From a virus, in IMG/VR virus record IMGVR_UViG_3300048592_001221, positions 1 to 64,000 of that record: a stretch of DNA of 64,000 nt; one strand, given 5' to 3'. Both the position numbers and the translations under genes were made by a program. Position 1 is the first letter of the stretch; each line of letters starts with the position of its first letter. A model generated the notes under the pieces. It was not told the origin of the DNA and did not search any database. It was given only the letters and a program-made list of their open reading frames with translations. Below, in pieces: positions 15,573 to 22,910 of the stretch.

Positions 15573-15820
15573 AAAGCCTCTTTATATGGGCCGGGGATTC
15601 TGGCACGTTCTGCCTTTCCCTCGCCGCCGCTTTTGGAATGTTCCTCGCCATCGACGTTTTCTTTGGACAGTGGTTCATGGCAGCGATCGACGCAGCCGGG
15701 GTCACCATCTTTCTTCCCTTGGGGATCTGTCTGCGCATCAAGTACAATCGCCAGCGACGGATAGCCGAAAGAGGTGAAAAACCGCCCACGGCGGCCAATC
15801 TTTCTCGGCCTGACAATTAG
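15557..15820 (+). CDS. Small membrane protein, 87 aa
   Basis: Two hydrophobic segments, about residues 17-36 (TFCLSLAAAFGMFLAIDVFF) and 41-60 (AAIDAAGVTIFLPLGICLRI), flanked by a short amphipathic N-terminus and a basic C-terminal tail of 25 residues. Two-segment proteins of this size include phage holins, but no lysis partner is adjacent, so the role is open. It overlaps the ATP-grasp gene by 16 bases. Confidence 0.6.
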   Translation: MAEWLKSLFIWAGDSGTFCLSLAAAFGMFLAIDVFFGQWFMAAIDAAGVTIFLPLGICLRIKYNRQRRIAERGEKPPTAANLSRPDN

Positions 15821-15917
15821 ATTCACTCCCATCATTCTCTCGATGGAAATAACATGGCGTCTTACGGAAAACCCCGTAGGACGCTATTTTTCATTCACCC
15901 TTCACAAAGGAATTTTC

Positions 15918-16586
15918 ATGAAGGTTTTCGGATTTCTGGCAGCGGCTTTCCTTGCACCACTCGCCCCAAACGCTTTTGCCGATGGTATGGACGATCTCAT
16001 AGAGTATGTCGAGTCCTACCGTGAGGCTCACCCGGAGAAGAGCTGGGAGGAAATTGACCACGACCTTTTCTTCTCGGTTCAAAGCCGGACAGAAAACGCT
16101 GACGATTACGACTACGCCTCGATTATTGATGCGCTCAACGCCTCCGATATCGAGTTCATCAAAGGCCGGTTGAACCTCACCGCCGACGAGAGAAGGCTCT
16201 TCAACGAGAGCCCTTCGCGTGGCGTGATGGCCATTCGCTACGGCTACACGGCCTCCCTCGCCACCGAAGACAACTGGACAAGCGGCTTTCATAACGGCAA
16301 TGCCGACGCCTTCCGCCACTGCTATTGGAACGCTCTTATGACGATCAACATCGAGAGAAGCTGGACTCACAGCTGGACCAAGGCTCACGAGGAATACCCG
16401 GGAAATCCCCCCATGGAAAAACTTATGGATCTTCGCAATAATCTCAACGGCCAGCAAATTGGAATGGCCTATCAGACCAACGATCGTTCAAAATCGGGCT
16501 GTCTCGCTGCCACTCAGGTCGGCCGGCTTACGCGGATTGTCGGCGCAGAGCACAAGCCGTCAAACAATGATGGAAGGAAATTATGA
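15918..16586 (+). CDS. Secreted DUF6973-like protein, 222 aa
   Basis: Signal peptide: M-K-V-F-G-F-L-A-A-A-F-L with A-F-A cleavage near residue 21. The mature part has N-G-N-A-D-A-F-R-H-C-Y-W-N-A-L near residue 135, followed by A-H-E and M-D-L-R-N-N-L-N-G-Q-Q-I-G, the pattern of the DUF6973 family in which D, R-H, H-E and D-x-x-N-N are the conserved polar positions. That set suggests a periplasmic metal-dependent hydrolase, but the activity is not known to me. AAAGGA precedes ATG 15918. It begins a run of four exported or membrane proteins. Confidence 0.6.
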   Translation: MKVFGFLAAAFLAPLAPNAFADGMDDLIEYVESYREAHPEKSWEEIDHDLFFSVQSRTENADDYDYASIIDALNASDIEFIKGRLNLTADERRLFNESPSRGVMAIRYGYTASLATEDNWTSGFHNGNADAFRHCYWNALMTINIERSWTHSWTKAHEEYPGNPPMEKLMDLRNNLNGQQIGMAYQTNDRSKSGCLAATQVGRLTRIVGAEHKPSNNDGRKL

Positions 16587-17137
16587 AAGATAAAAGCTCG
16601 CTTGCTCTTTGGGCCCTGCTTACGCTCGCCGTTTCGATGGTGTGGCTCAATGCCTCTCATCTGATGGATGCCATCCTCAGACTTCAGCCCGGCCTTCCGC
16701 CCAGGCTGACCATGAACGGGGTTGAGATTCTTCAAAAGGGGTCTGTCTCGCCAATCGTGGCGCCCATCCTCGGCTTCAAATTCTCAGCAGGCATAGCCTT
16801 TTCGGTGGCATTCAGAAACCTTGTTGTGACCGAAAGGCCGTGGCTCCGCATGGCGATGTTTCTCGCAACAATCTGCCTTGTACTGACGTGCTGGTGGGTC
16901 CTTCAGTTCAAGCTCATGGTCGTGAATCCGGCTAACGTGAGCGATCCCGAGATTGCCGGCTGGACGCGCACGGGCCTTCTCTCGCTTCAGGCGACCTTTG
17001 AGCGAGGTCAGCAGCCTGCAGCCTTGAGCTTTGGACTATGGCTCGTCGCCTACACCTTCGGGATAGCCTGGCTAGCCTATCCTGAGAACAAATCGAATTC
17101 CTCTGGACAGGGTGTCCGGAGTTCACTAAGGAGATAA
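16583..17137 (+). CDS. Membrane protein, four predicted segments, 184 aa
   Basis: Hydrophobic stretches lie near residues 7-25, 56-80, 92-112 and 145-165, so it is an integral inner-membrane protein. No transporter signature is visible. Its start overlaps the stop of the secreted DUF6973 gene, suggesting that the two act together, for example as an exported enzyme with its immunity or anchoring partner; this is inference. Confidence 0.6.
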   Translation: MKDKSSLALWALLTLAVSMVWLNASHLMDAILRLQPGLPPRLTMNGVEILQKGSVSPIVAPILGFKFSAGIAFSVAFRNLVVTERPWLRMAMFLATICLVLTCWWVLQFKLMVVNPANVSDPEIAGWTRTGLLSLQATFERGQQPAALSFGLWLVAYTFGIAWLAYPENKSNSSGQGVRSSLRR

Positions 17138-17140
17138 CGT

Positions 17141-17497
17141 ATGAAGTTTTTGATCTCAGTCGCAGCAGCCCTTCTGGCTGGTAACGCACTGGCTCAAGGC
17201 CCGGGGCATTGTCTGCAGTGGAAATACCGCTGCACCGAAAAGGATGAGTACGGCACCTGCATCGCATGGGAAACGGAGTGCATCAAGTGGGGCGGAGGCT
17301 CCACGGAGGGTCCTGGCAAGGATTATCCTGGCACAGGGGCCGGCACCTTTTCTTTGCGCTCGCAGCCGACCGACCCGGCCAACGGCCTCACCCCTCCTTT
17401 CATCCTTGAGAGCATGTCGCGTGGCGTCGAGAGCTTTGAGCTCATGCATGTGGCAGGGAAAATGGTCATCAAGAATATCGTGCGCACAGCTCCATAA
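17141..17497 (+). CDS. Small secreted protein, 118 aa
   Basis: Clear signal peptide: M-K-F-L-I-S-V-A-A-A-L-L-A with N-A-L-A cleavage near residue 18. The mature part begins with four cysteines within about 30 residues (C24, C31, C40, C47), compatible with two disulfides in the periplasm, then glycine/threonine-rich linkers. AAGGAGA lies upstream. A strong terminator follows. Confidence 0.6.
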   Translation: MKFLISVAAALLAGNALAQGPGHCLQWKYRCTEKDEYGTCIAWETECIKWGGGSTEGPGKDYPGTGAGTFSLRSQPTDPANGLTPPFILESMSRGVESFELMHVAGKMVIKNIVRTAP

Positions 17498-17520
17498 CGG
17501 ATAACTGTTGCGTAGCGAGG

Positions 17521-17573
17521 CCTCGTTCATTAGGCTTGGGGGAAACCCCAGGCCTTCTTTTTTTTTAACGAGG
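17521..17573 (+). terminator. Terminator nested in a longer stem that covers the next ribosome site
   Basis: The inner stem GGCTTGGGG/CCCCAGGCC with a GAAA loop is followed by nine T: a strong intrinsic terminator. An outer pair, CCTCGTT at 17521-17527 with AACGAGG at 17567-17573, can close around it. The right arm includes the GAGG that serves as ribosome site for the GTG at 17584. Confidence 0.75.
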
Positions 17574-17583
17574 TAAATACCGC

Positions 17584-17835
17584 GTGCGAGCTTTTTTGCT
17601 GGTTCCCGCCTTTTGTGCTTTGACGGCCTGTGCCGATGAAAGGCCCCTGCCCACTCCCTCAAAACCGGAAGCACCGAAGGCGGAGGACCCCGATCTTGTA
17701 ATGCTCGACGAAATGATTACAATGCTCGAAAAACAGGTCCGAGCTGACTCTTCTAAAGGAAAGGTTAAAGTCCATGGAAACAGAACTGCCGCACGACATG
17801 AGCAACGTGACAACAATGAGGGCGATTCCCATTAA
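17584..17835 (+). CDS. Small lipoprotein, 83 aa, GTG start
   Basis: The N-terminus is a type II signal peptide: R-A-F-L-L-V-P-A-F-C-A-L-T-A-C with lipobox L-T-A-C, so the mature protein begins at C16 and is probably attached to the outer membrane. Then a proline-rich spacer and a helical part (LVMLDEMITMLEKQVRAD), a layout seen in Rz1-type spanins and in entry-exclusion lipoproteins. GTG 17584 has GAGG upstream. It overlaps the next gene by 62 bases. Confidence 0.6.
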   Translation: MRAFLLVPAFCALTACADERPLPTPSKPEAPKAEDPDLVMLDEMITMLEKQVRADSSKGKVKVHGNRTAARHEQRDNNEGDSH

Positions 17836-18208
17836 CGCGCTCGACATAGTCATCGCTCACACGAGCGGCCTTCAGGGGGTTTTTCAGGAAACCGGGCGGC
17901 GCATCGATGGGCTCCGCTGGCAGCACTACCTCTACCCTCTCACCGTCATCTCCTCGGTCTGCATTGAAGAGGACATGAAACCCTGGCTTCACGTTTCGCT
18001 GGCCCACCAGAAGAGGCTTCCGAGCTACGATGAAATCAAGCTCGTCAAAGAGAGGTTCATTGGAAAAGACAAGTATGCGGCCATGGTCTTTCCGCCCGAG
18101 GACCGTTTTGTGAACATCCATAGCTACTGCCTTCATCTTTGGCATTGCCTTGAAGGCTGGCCACTGCCCGAGTTCTCTGGCTTTGACAAGGGGAGGCGCT
18201 CGGTGTGA
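17774..18208 (+). CDS. DUF7694-like protein, 144 aa
   Basis: It contains the blocks W-L-H-V-S-L-A-H-Q-K-R-L-P-S-Y-D-E-I near residue 76, then V-K-E-R-F-I-G-K-D-K-Y-A, then F-P-P-E-D-R-F-V-N-I-H and L-H-L-W-H-C-L. I recall this order from a small phage-enriched family (DUF7694), function unknown. AAAGGAAAGG lies upstream, within the lipoprotein gene. It is the last plus gene before a convergent terminator. Confidence 0.65.
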   Translation: METELPHDMSNVTTMRAIPINALDIVIAHTSGLQGVFQETGRRIDGLRWQHYLYPLTVISSVCIEEDMKPWLHVSLAHQKRLPSYDEIKLVKERFIGKDKYAAMVFPPEDRFVNIHSYCLHLWHCLEGWPLPEFSGFDKGRRSV

Positions 18209-18252
18209 AACCTGCCGATTCTGATTTATGCGTAACCTTTTACAGTTACGCG

Positions 18253-18283
18253 GCAGGACGGGTTATAATCTAGTCCTGCTTTT
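18253..18283. terminator. Convergent terminator between 17774 gene and SNase gene
   Basis: A perfect 7-bp stem GCAGGAC/GTCCTGC followed by TTTT on the plus strand. It overlaps the last codons of the minus-strand SNase gene. A second small hairpin CGTAAC/GTTACG lies at about 18230-18250. Confidence 0.6.
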
Positions 18284-18734
18284 CGGGGTTGCCACAGTAC
18301 CAGTCGGCCTTGGTCCCCCCATCGTATGCTATACCCCACCTTCCTTTGAGAATTCTCTCCCCTATATCCACCTCACCTGCTTTTACGGTGCAGAGGAGTC
18401 TGAAATACTTGTCCCTCTCGCACCCGAGCAGCCTTATTTTGGTGCCCGAGAGGGCGCGCCTAAGGAAGCGGCGGGCGTCGTCCGCGGCCTTGCGCTCACA
18501 GTTTCTTGAGGCATTCATCTCGGGCGTGTCAACGCCGCGAATCCTCACGGGAATCTCCTTGCCGAAGACGTCCGGCAAATCCTTGATATTGACCGTAAGC
18601 GTGTCGCCGTCGTAATTTTTTAGGTATTCCACATCAGTAAAATCCGAGCCGAGGGCTATGGCGCTGACAATGACAAGCACCAGAGCAATCGTGACCCGGA
18701 CAAGAAACGGAGTGCTTATTTTGAAAAGACTCAT
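18270..18734 (-). CDS. Membrane-anchored or secreted staphylococcal-nuclease-like protein, 154 aa
   Basis: A hydrophobic N-terminus (residues 8-30) can be a signal anchor or signal peptide. The rest is an SNase domain: N-Y-D-G-D-T-L near residue 40, V-R-I-R-G-V-D-T-P-E near 63-72 and C-E-R-D-K-Y-F-R-L-L-C near 105-115, which supply the equivalents of Arg35, Asp40, Glu43 and Arg87 of the S. aureus enzyme. It would cut DNA or RNA in the periplasm with calcium. Start 18734 is supported by AGGAG. It is flanked by plus-strand genes, so it is an isolated transcription unit. Confidence 0.75.
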   Translation of the reverse strand: MSLFKISTPFLVRVTIALVLVIVSAIALGSDFTDVEYLKNYDGDTLTVNIKDLPDVFGKEIPVRIRGVDTPEMNASRNCERKAADDARRFLRRALSGTKIRLLGCERDKYFRLLCTVKAGEVDIGERILKGRWGIAYDGGTKADWYCGNPEKQD

Positions 18735-19101
18735 CACACTTTTCTCCTGGATGCGTGAAGCTGCGCCGGCAGCCTTTGAAGCCCTCATATCTGCAACCAT
18801 CCCCCTCTTCAAGGCGGCGGTCCTGATCTGCGCGATAACGGGTTTTCTTTATCTCGCCGAGTTTTTTATCACGAGAAAACCGCCGGAAAGCTCGCCACGA
18901 CCGCCTCTCTCCGGGGTCTACATGAACATTGTCCTTGACGATTCAAGACTCGTGCGGTGCAGAACAATCGACCGGACCCAGCCCTCGTGCACGCTCATCT
19001 CCGACTGTGACGACGACGTTGATCGCTGCGTTGTGACTTTTGAGATCCTTCGCAGGCTTCCCGGTCCAGCCGACCATCTGCCGCTCGACGCAGCGGACTA
19101 G
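18721..19101 (+). CDS. Probable membrane protein, 126 aa, start uncertain
   Basis: A hydrophobic segment spans about residues 20-46 (ALISATIPLFKAAVLICAIT). The C-terminal 70 residues carry six cysteines in short spacing (LVRCRTIDRTQPSCTLISDC), probably periplasmic and disulfide bonded. A TTG at 18721 has CGGAG nine bases upstream; ATG 18751 is an alternative with no clear ribosome site. The TTG start would overlap the divergent SNase start by 14 bases. It converges with the next minus gene. Confidence 0.45.
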   Translation: MKRLITLFSWMREAAPAAFEALISATIPLFKAAVLICAITGFLYLAEFFITRKPPESSPRPPLSGVYMNIVLDDSRLVRCRTIDRTQPSCTLISDCDDDVDRCVVTFEILRRLPGPADHLPLDAAD

Positions 19102-19817
19102 ATCTTCTTCAAAAGACTGGCAACCTTTTCCTTTCTACGAAGCTGCTTCATCTTTTGCTTGATGGCGGAGCGCTTTTTTCCGATTTCGGATTTGAAGTAG
19201 GTCGTCTCACGGCCTATCTTTGGATCGAAGAAGCCAAGGTAGCCTCCGGCGGTGACGTCAAAGCTACGAAGCCCAGAGGTTTCGAGAAAATTTACTTTCT
19301 CGTTATTTTCCCGCTCCGGCGTAAAAAAATGAGGCAGAACAAAGTCGGAGACCTCAACATTACGGATGGTATAGGTCTGGTCCTGCACGGCGTCGCAGGC
19401 TTCCTTCCAGTGCCAGACGTTTCTTTTCCTGTCCGTTGGGTGCGGCCCCACGCAATAGTCGTTGATCATCGAGTTCAGGCAGAGCTCCAAAAGCTCGTGG
19501 CTCAAAGTCACCGACCAGGGTTCGCCCAGTTCGCGACATATATCCTCGAAAACAAAGCCAATTGGGAGCCCGGTTTCCACTATCCGATCATGATAACCGA
19601 GAGCCCCCTCGATGTGCGCTTCATCGGCCACGACGAGCACGGCGCCGGCGGGCGTTGCCAAGGGGTCCACGGGGCCCATGACGAGGCGGCTTTTGGCAAC
19701 AATGTGCCAGGCAGGCCCGAAATGGTCCTTCAGCTGCGTATTGAGGGCTGAAACCACCCGTTTCGCCTGGGCATTGGTGATGTCTTCGCTTTGGATCGAG
19801 ATGATGATATCGAGCAT
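19098..19817 (-). CDS. Zincin-like protein with HELLE motif, 239 aa
   Basis: Start 19817 has GGAGGG upstream, giving M-L-D-I-I-I-S. The key block is V-T-L-S-H-E-L-L-E-L-C-L-N-S near residue 125, followed by W-K-E-A-C-D-A-V-Q-D, V-E-V-S-D-F-V-L-P-H-F-F and G-G-Y-L-G-F-F-D. I recall a bacterial family with S-H-E-x-x-E-x-x-x-D-P and K-E-x-C-D-x-V-x that is zincin-like. The second zinc histidine of HExxH is a glutamate here, as in that family. Substrate unknown; the C-terminal 40 residues are strongly basic. Confidence 0.55.
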   Translation of the reverse strand: MLDIIISIQSEDITNAQAKRVVSALNTQLKDHFGPAWHIVAKSRLVMGPVDPLATPAGAVLVVADEAHIEGALGYHDRIVETGLPIGFVFEDICRELGEPWSVTLSHELLELCLNSMINDYCVGPHPTDRKRNVWHWKEACDAVQDQTYTIRNVEVSDFVLPHFFTPERENNEKVNFLETSGLRSFDVTAGGYLGFFDPKIGRETTYFKSEIGKKRSAIKQKMKQLRRKEKVASLLKKI

Positions 19818-19934
19818 ACGCCCTCCTCTGATGATCACGAGGTATCGGCTGACGGGGGCCCAATTAGGAGTGTCTGCATGTTGGTCAAATTTGGTAAGAA
19901 TTGGGGAAGAAATCTGCAGAGGGAGAGTGAGGAC

Positions 19935-20255
19935 ATGAAAGAGGAAATGGCTGGAGGACGGCATTTAGGTGTATGCAACCGACCGGACCCGAATTTTAAA
20001 AAAGCTTTTCAGGCCTGGCTGTCCTATTATGACCAGCTTGAGGAATATGAGCAAAAAATCTGTCAGGCAAGGACTCCCGAAGGTATTGCGCTGCCGCGCG
20101 CTGGCGAGGAGCTGAGGCTCTCTGCGCAAAAGAGTAGACTTTTGCGTGAGGAGCTGTTTCAACCATTAAAGGCACTCCAGATACCAGCACGAATTGAAGA
20201 GGCGGCAAGGGAACTAGCCCTAAGGGAGCATCGAAAAAAATGGCAAAAGTCATAG
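19935..20255 (+). CDS. Hypothetical coiled-coil protein, 106 aa
   Basis: Not recognised. ATG 19935 with GTGAGGA upstream. Long helices with heptad character (FQAWLSYYDQLEEYEQKICQ; LRLSAQKSRLLREELF), basic C-terminus. It overlaps the next gene by 16 bases and opens a plus-strand operon that runs to 23620. Confidence 0.55.
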   Translation: MKEEMAGGRHLGVCNRPDPNFKKAFQAWLSYYDQLEEYEQKICQARTPEGIALPRAGEELRLSAQKSRLLREELFQPLKALQIPARIEEAARELALREHRKKWQKS

Positions 20256-20536
20256 TCGAGGATCTGAAGGGGCACTACCCCTGCAAAATAGAAGGCAGCT
20301 TTTTAAGGCCGTGCGCGGGCCTCAGCCGAATCGTGGAACAGGCTCCAGGCTCACCCAGGGGGAAAGGGTTTTTCCTCGATACATATATGAACCTTCAGAC
20401 GGGTGAGATGTCGATGTCTTTTATCCGAATCAAGCTCGGGGAGTTTCAGAAAAAGGGCATCGTCGCCAACTTCTGCCCCTTTTGCGGCCTTGACATAAGA
20501 AGTCATATTGTGGAGCGAAAAAATGCAGCTGGCTGA
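20240..20536 (+). CDS. Hypothetical protein with CPFCG knuckle, 98 aa
   Basis: Beta-rich N-terminal half (KVIVEDLKGHYPCKIEGSFL) and a C-terminal N-F-C-P-F-C-G-L-D-I-R-S-H motif with a histidine; together with C15 and C25 it could form one zinc site. No family recognised. It overlaps both neighbours. Confidence 0.55.
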   Translation: MAKVIVEDLKGHYPCKIEGSFLRPCAGLSRIVEQAPGSPRGKGFFLDTYMNLQTGEMSMSFIRIKLGEFQKKGIVANFCPFCGLDIRSHIVERKNAAG

Positions 20537-20813
20537 ACCCGTCTTCTTCACCGAACGGCAAAGCGCCGATCTTTTCTGCGCATGGCTCGTGGCCCTTGGA
20601 GGCTGGGCAGCGTCGAGTCCGGTCGAGGACCCCATCATTCATCGACTGATTCGCGTCATGAATCCTGAGAACAAGGCCGGTATTCCCCGGATGGACCTTG
20701 TTGTCCAAAAGGAGGATGACGGGAGCTGCACGATCCGCAACGAGTTTCGACCACTCTTTGACGCCTGGTCGGCTTTTGCGTTTCATGTGCGCTACAAGGG
20801 GGGTCCTTGCTAA
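20523..20813 (+). CDS. Hypothetical protein, 96 aa
   Basis: Not recognised. ATG 20523 follows TGGAG. Mixed alpha/beta with W-rich helix (FCAWLVALGGWAAS). Shares the ALGGWA / SGGWAN style helix with the following gene product (LESGGWANCS), so the two neighbours may be diverged duplicates. Confidence 0.5.
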   Translation: MQLAEPVFFTERQSADLFCAWLVALGGWAASSPVEDPIIHRLIRVMNPENKAGIPRMDLVVQKEDDGSCTIRNEFRPLFDAWSAFAFHVRYKGGPC

Positions 20814-21259
20814 TGGGCTTTGTGCAGATCAGCAAGGAGGCGGCCGAGCGTTTTGCGGAGTTTATTCTGGAAAGCGGGGGCTGGGCCAACTGCTCCACCG
20901 GACTGTGGGAGGCCTACAGGTTTCGTAAAATTAGAAAGATTGATCCTTCCGAACCATGCTATTCGCCGCTCGACACCATAGTGATCCACAGAAGCAAAAA
21001 AGGCATTCATAGTTTCGATCCTTTGCACCTTAAAGCCTACGAATACTCCACGCTTGGCCTGTCTCCCCCGCTGGAGGCACCAGCCGAGAGGCGCACAGAC
21101 ATGGGGGACTTTTTAGGGCGCTTAAAGAAGACCCTCGCAGGTTTCAGCAAGGACTACCGAATAGAAACCGTGGATGCGCAGAAGGATGAGATTCTCGTCA
21201 CGTTTGCCGTGCCGGTCGTTTCCCCTTCGGACAAAGGAAGTGGCGATGAGTGCCGATGA
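20813..21259 (+). CDS. Hypothetical protein, 148 aa
   Basis: Not recognised. Its first 60 residues (F-V-Q-I-S-K-E-A-A-E-R-F-A-E-F-I-L-E-S-G-G-W-A) align by eye with the beginning of the preceding product (F-F-T-E-R-Q-S-A-D-L-F-C-A-W-L-V-A-L-G-G-W-A), then a charged linker and a C-terminal beta strand region. AAGGGGGG precedes the start. Confidence 0.55.
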   Translation: MGFVQISKEAAERFAEFILESGGWANCSTGLWEAYRFRKIRKIDPSEPCYSPLDTIVIHRSKKGIHSFDPLHLKAYEYSTLGLSPPLEAPAERRTDMGDFLGRLKKTLAGFSKDYRIETVDAQKDEILVTFAVPVVSPSDKGSGDECR

Positions 21260-21485
21260 GGATTTGGTAAAAAAAGTGGCGGAGGCTATCGCCGAACGCC
21301 TGGGGGGTCTTGTTGGAGAGCTGAATGACGAGGTCCGCGATTGGCTATGCGGGGCGACGGAAAATACGCTCGACGGTCTGCCGGTGAAAGACCTGGAAGT
21401 CGACTGGGTGGAGGTCTGCCCGGAGACATTGGAGGTCACTGTCCACCTCAAGAAGGCTGGTGGTGCGAGGGAGAAAGAGGAATGA
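21246..21485 (+). CDS. Hypothetical acidic protein, 79 aa
   Basis: Not recognised. AAAGGAAG precedes ATG 21246. Helix (LVKKVAEAIAERLGGLVGEL) followed by a strand pair (LEVDWVEVCPETLEVTVHLK) and a charged tail. Confidence 0.55.
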   Translation: MSADEDLVKKVAEAIAERLGGLVGELNDEVRDWLCGATENTLDGLPVKDLEVDWVEVCPETLEVTVHLKKAGGAREKEE

Positions 21486-21811
21486 GATCCTTTGGGCCAG
21501 TGACACGCTCGACGCCCGTGCGGAGGTTCACCTCCATTTCCAGCGTTTTTGCACGCTCCGCTGAAGCGAAAGCCAAAAAGGAGCGGATCATTCGGGTCTC
21601 AAAAAAGGCCTACAGGCTGAAGGAGCGCGACCGCACTCTTAACGCCTTTGTCGAGGGCGCGTTCTTCGGCTTTGTTACGGCGCTCCTTGTTATCACGCTG
21701 GCGAAACCCGCCATGAAAACTGTGACAGCCGGGTTTTTGGGCTACTTTCTCTTTGTTGTCGCGCGCGGCCTTCTCGACTACAATTCCAAAAAACCAGACG
21801 CAAAAGGGTAG
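21482..21811 (+). CDS. Small membrane protein, 109 aa
   Basis: A basic N-terminal 50 residues (AKAKKERIIRVSKKAYRLKE) is followed by two hydrophobic segments near residues 56-75 and 80-97. The positive N-terminal part should face the cytoplasm, where it could bind nucleic acid or phospholipid heads. It overlaps the previous stop (ATGA). Confidence 0.55.
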   Translation: MRSFGPVTRSTPVRRFTSISSVFARSAEAKAKKERIIRVSKKAYRLKERDRTLNAFVEGAFFGFVTALLVITLAKPAMKTVTAGFLGYFLFVVARGLLDYNSKKPDAKG

Positions 21812-21813
21812 AC

Positions 21814-22059
21814 ATGGCTGAATTTATTGTATCAGGCGAGGGTCTTGAGTCGCGGACGATACAGGCGGGCACAGCCTACGGTGCGGCGAGCCGTTACGCG
21901 GAGACCGTTCTCACTGACGACGCGATGGACGACGATGAGTTCGAGGTCACAGTCCTCGAAAAGGCCACGGGCAAAAAAACGGGCTACACCCTGAGGGCCG
22001 AGGTTACCACACACTGGGTGGTCACACGCCGCAAGGATGATGAGGATGAAGTCGAATGA
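21814..22059 (+). CDS. Hypothetical acidic protein, 81 aa
   Basis: Not recognised. Beta-rich, with an acidic turn D-D-A-M-D-D-D-E-F-E and acidic C-terminus D-D-E-D-E-V-E. It begins two bases after the preceding stop and overlaps the DHH gene start by four bases. Confidence 0.55.
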   Translation: MAEFIVSGEGLESRTIQAGTAYGAASRYAETVLTDDAMDDDEFEVTVLEKATGKKTGYTLRAEVTTHWVVTRRKDDEDEVE

Positions 22060-22910
22060 CAACATGGATTTTTTATCACGCCGACTGTCTCGATGGCTAT
22101 GGGGCTGCCTACGCGGCCTGGGAAAAGTTCGGTTATGGCGCCATGTACAGGGCCTGTCGCTACGATGAAGGCGATGCGCCTTTTGATATGTGTGAGACCG
22201 GGGATGAGGTCTTTGTTCTCGACTTCAGCTTCAAGCGTGACATTCTTCTACGCGAGGTGACGCGGCTCAAGATTACGGTGCTCGACCACCATAAGACGGC
22301 CAAAGCGGACTTGGAAGGGCTCGACTTTTGCCACTTCAACCCCGACAAGTCCGGCGCGGTCATGGCCTGGGAATACTTTCACCCTGGCAGGCATACGCCA
22401 AAGCTCCTGCGTCATATCCAGGACAGAGACCTCTGGAAGTTTCAGATGTTTGAGACGCGGGAGATAACCACAGCGCTCCGGTCAATCTCTGAGGACTTTG
22501 AGGTCTGGAAGCGGAACATGCACGACACCTCCACACTCTCAGAGATCGGCGCAATCCAGTTGTCTGTCGTCAACGAGAGCGTGCGGTTTCTCACCGAAAG
22601 GAGCGGCCATCTTGAAATCAAAGGTCATAGAGTTCCGGCAGTCAACAGCCCGCTATACCGGTCGGAGATCGGTCATGCCCTTCTCGAAAAGTTTCCTGAC
22701 AGCGATTTTTCGGTGGTCTACTACGATACGGAGACGGCTGACAGGACGTGGCTGCGAACTTATTCCCTTCGCTCCGAAAAGGGGTTTAACGTCGCCGCTA
22801 TCGCCGAAGCCTTCGGTGGAGGCGGGCACCATAGCGCCGCCGGATTCACCGTCACCATTGGAGCGATTGCCTATGGACACCCGGACATTGTCCCGATACC
22901 TGCACGATGA
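22056..22910 (+). CDS. DHH/DHHA1 family phosphoesterase, 284 aa
   Basis: DHH-superfamily hydrolase. The N-terminal H-A-D-C-L-D-G (residues 8-14), V-L-D-F-S (54-58) and V-L-D-H-H-K-T (75-81) motifs provide the metal-binding acids and histidines; the C-terminal G-G-G-G-H-H-S-A-A-G-F near residue 257 is the substrate-binding DHHA1 motif. Members degrade short oligonucleotides (NrnA), 3',5'-bisphosphate nucleotides or cyclic dinucleotides. In a phage it may recycle nanoRNA or destroy a cyclic-nucleotide alarm signal, which is inference. It overlaps the KH-domain gene by 38 bases. Confidence 0.85.
   Translation: MTTWIFYHADCLDGYGAAYAAWEKFGYGAMYRACRYDEGDAPFDMCETGDEVFVLDFSFKRDILLREVTRLKITVLDHHKTAKADLEGLDFCHFNPDKSGAVMAWEYFHPGRHTPKLLRHIQDRDLWKFQMFETREITTALRSISEDFEVWKRNMHDTSTLSEIGAIQLSVVNESVRFLTERSGHLEIKGHRVPAVNSPLYRSEIGHALLEKFPDSDFSVVYYDTETADRTWLRTYSLRSEKGFNVAAIAEAFGGGGHHSAAGFTVTIGAIAYGHPDIVPIPAR

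Noticed and set aside
18238-18269. TTTACA and TATAAT resembling a promoter
   Set aside because: The spacing is 19 bases, the elements lie inside a convergent terminator hairpin and no gene starts downstream on that strand.
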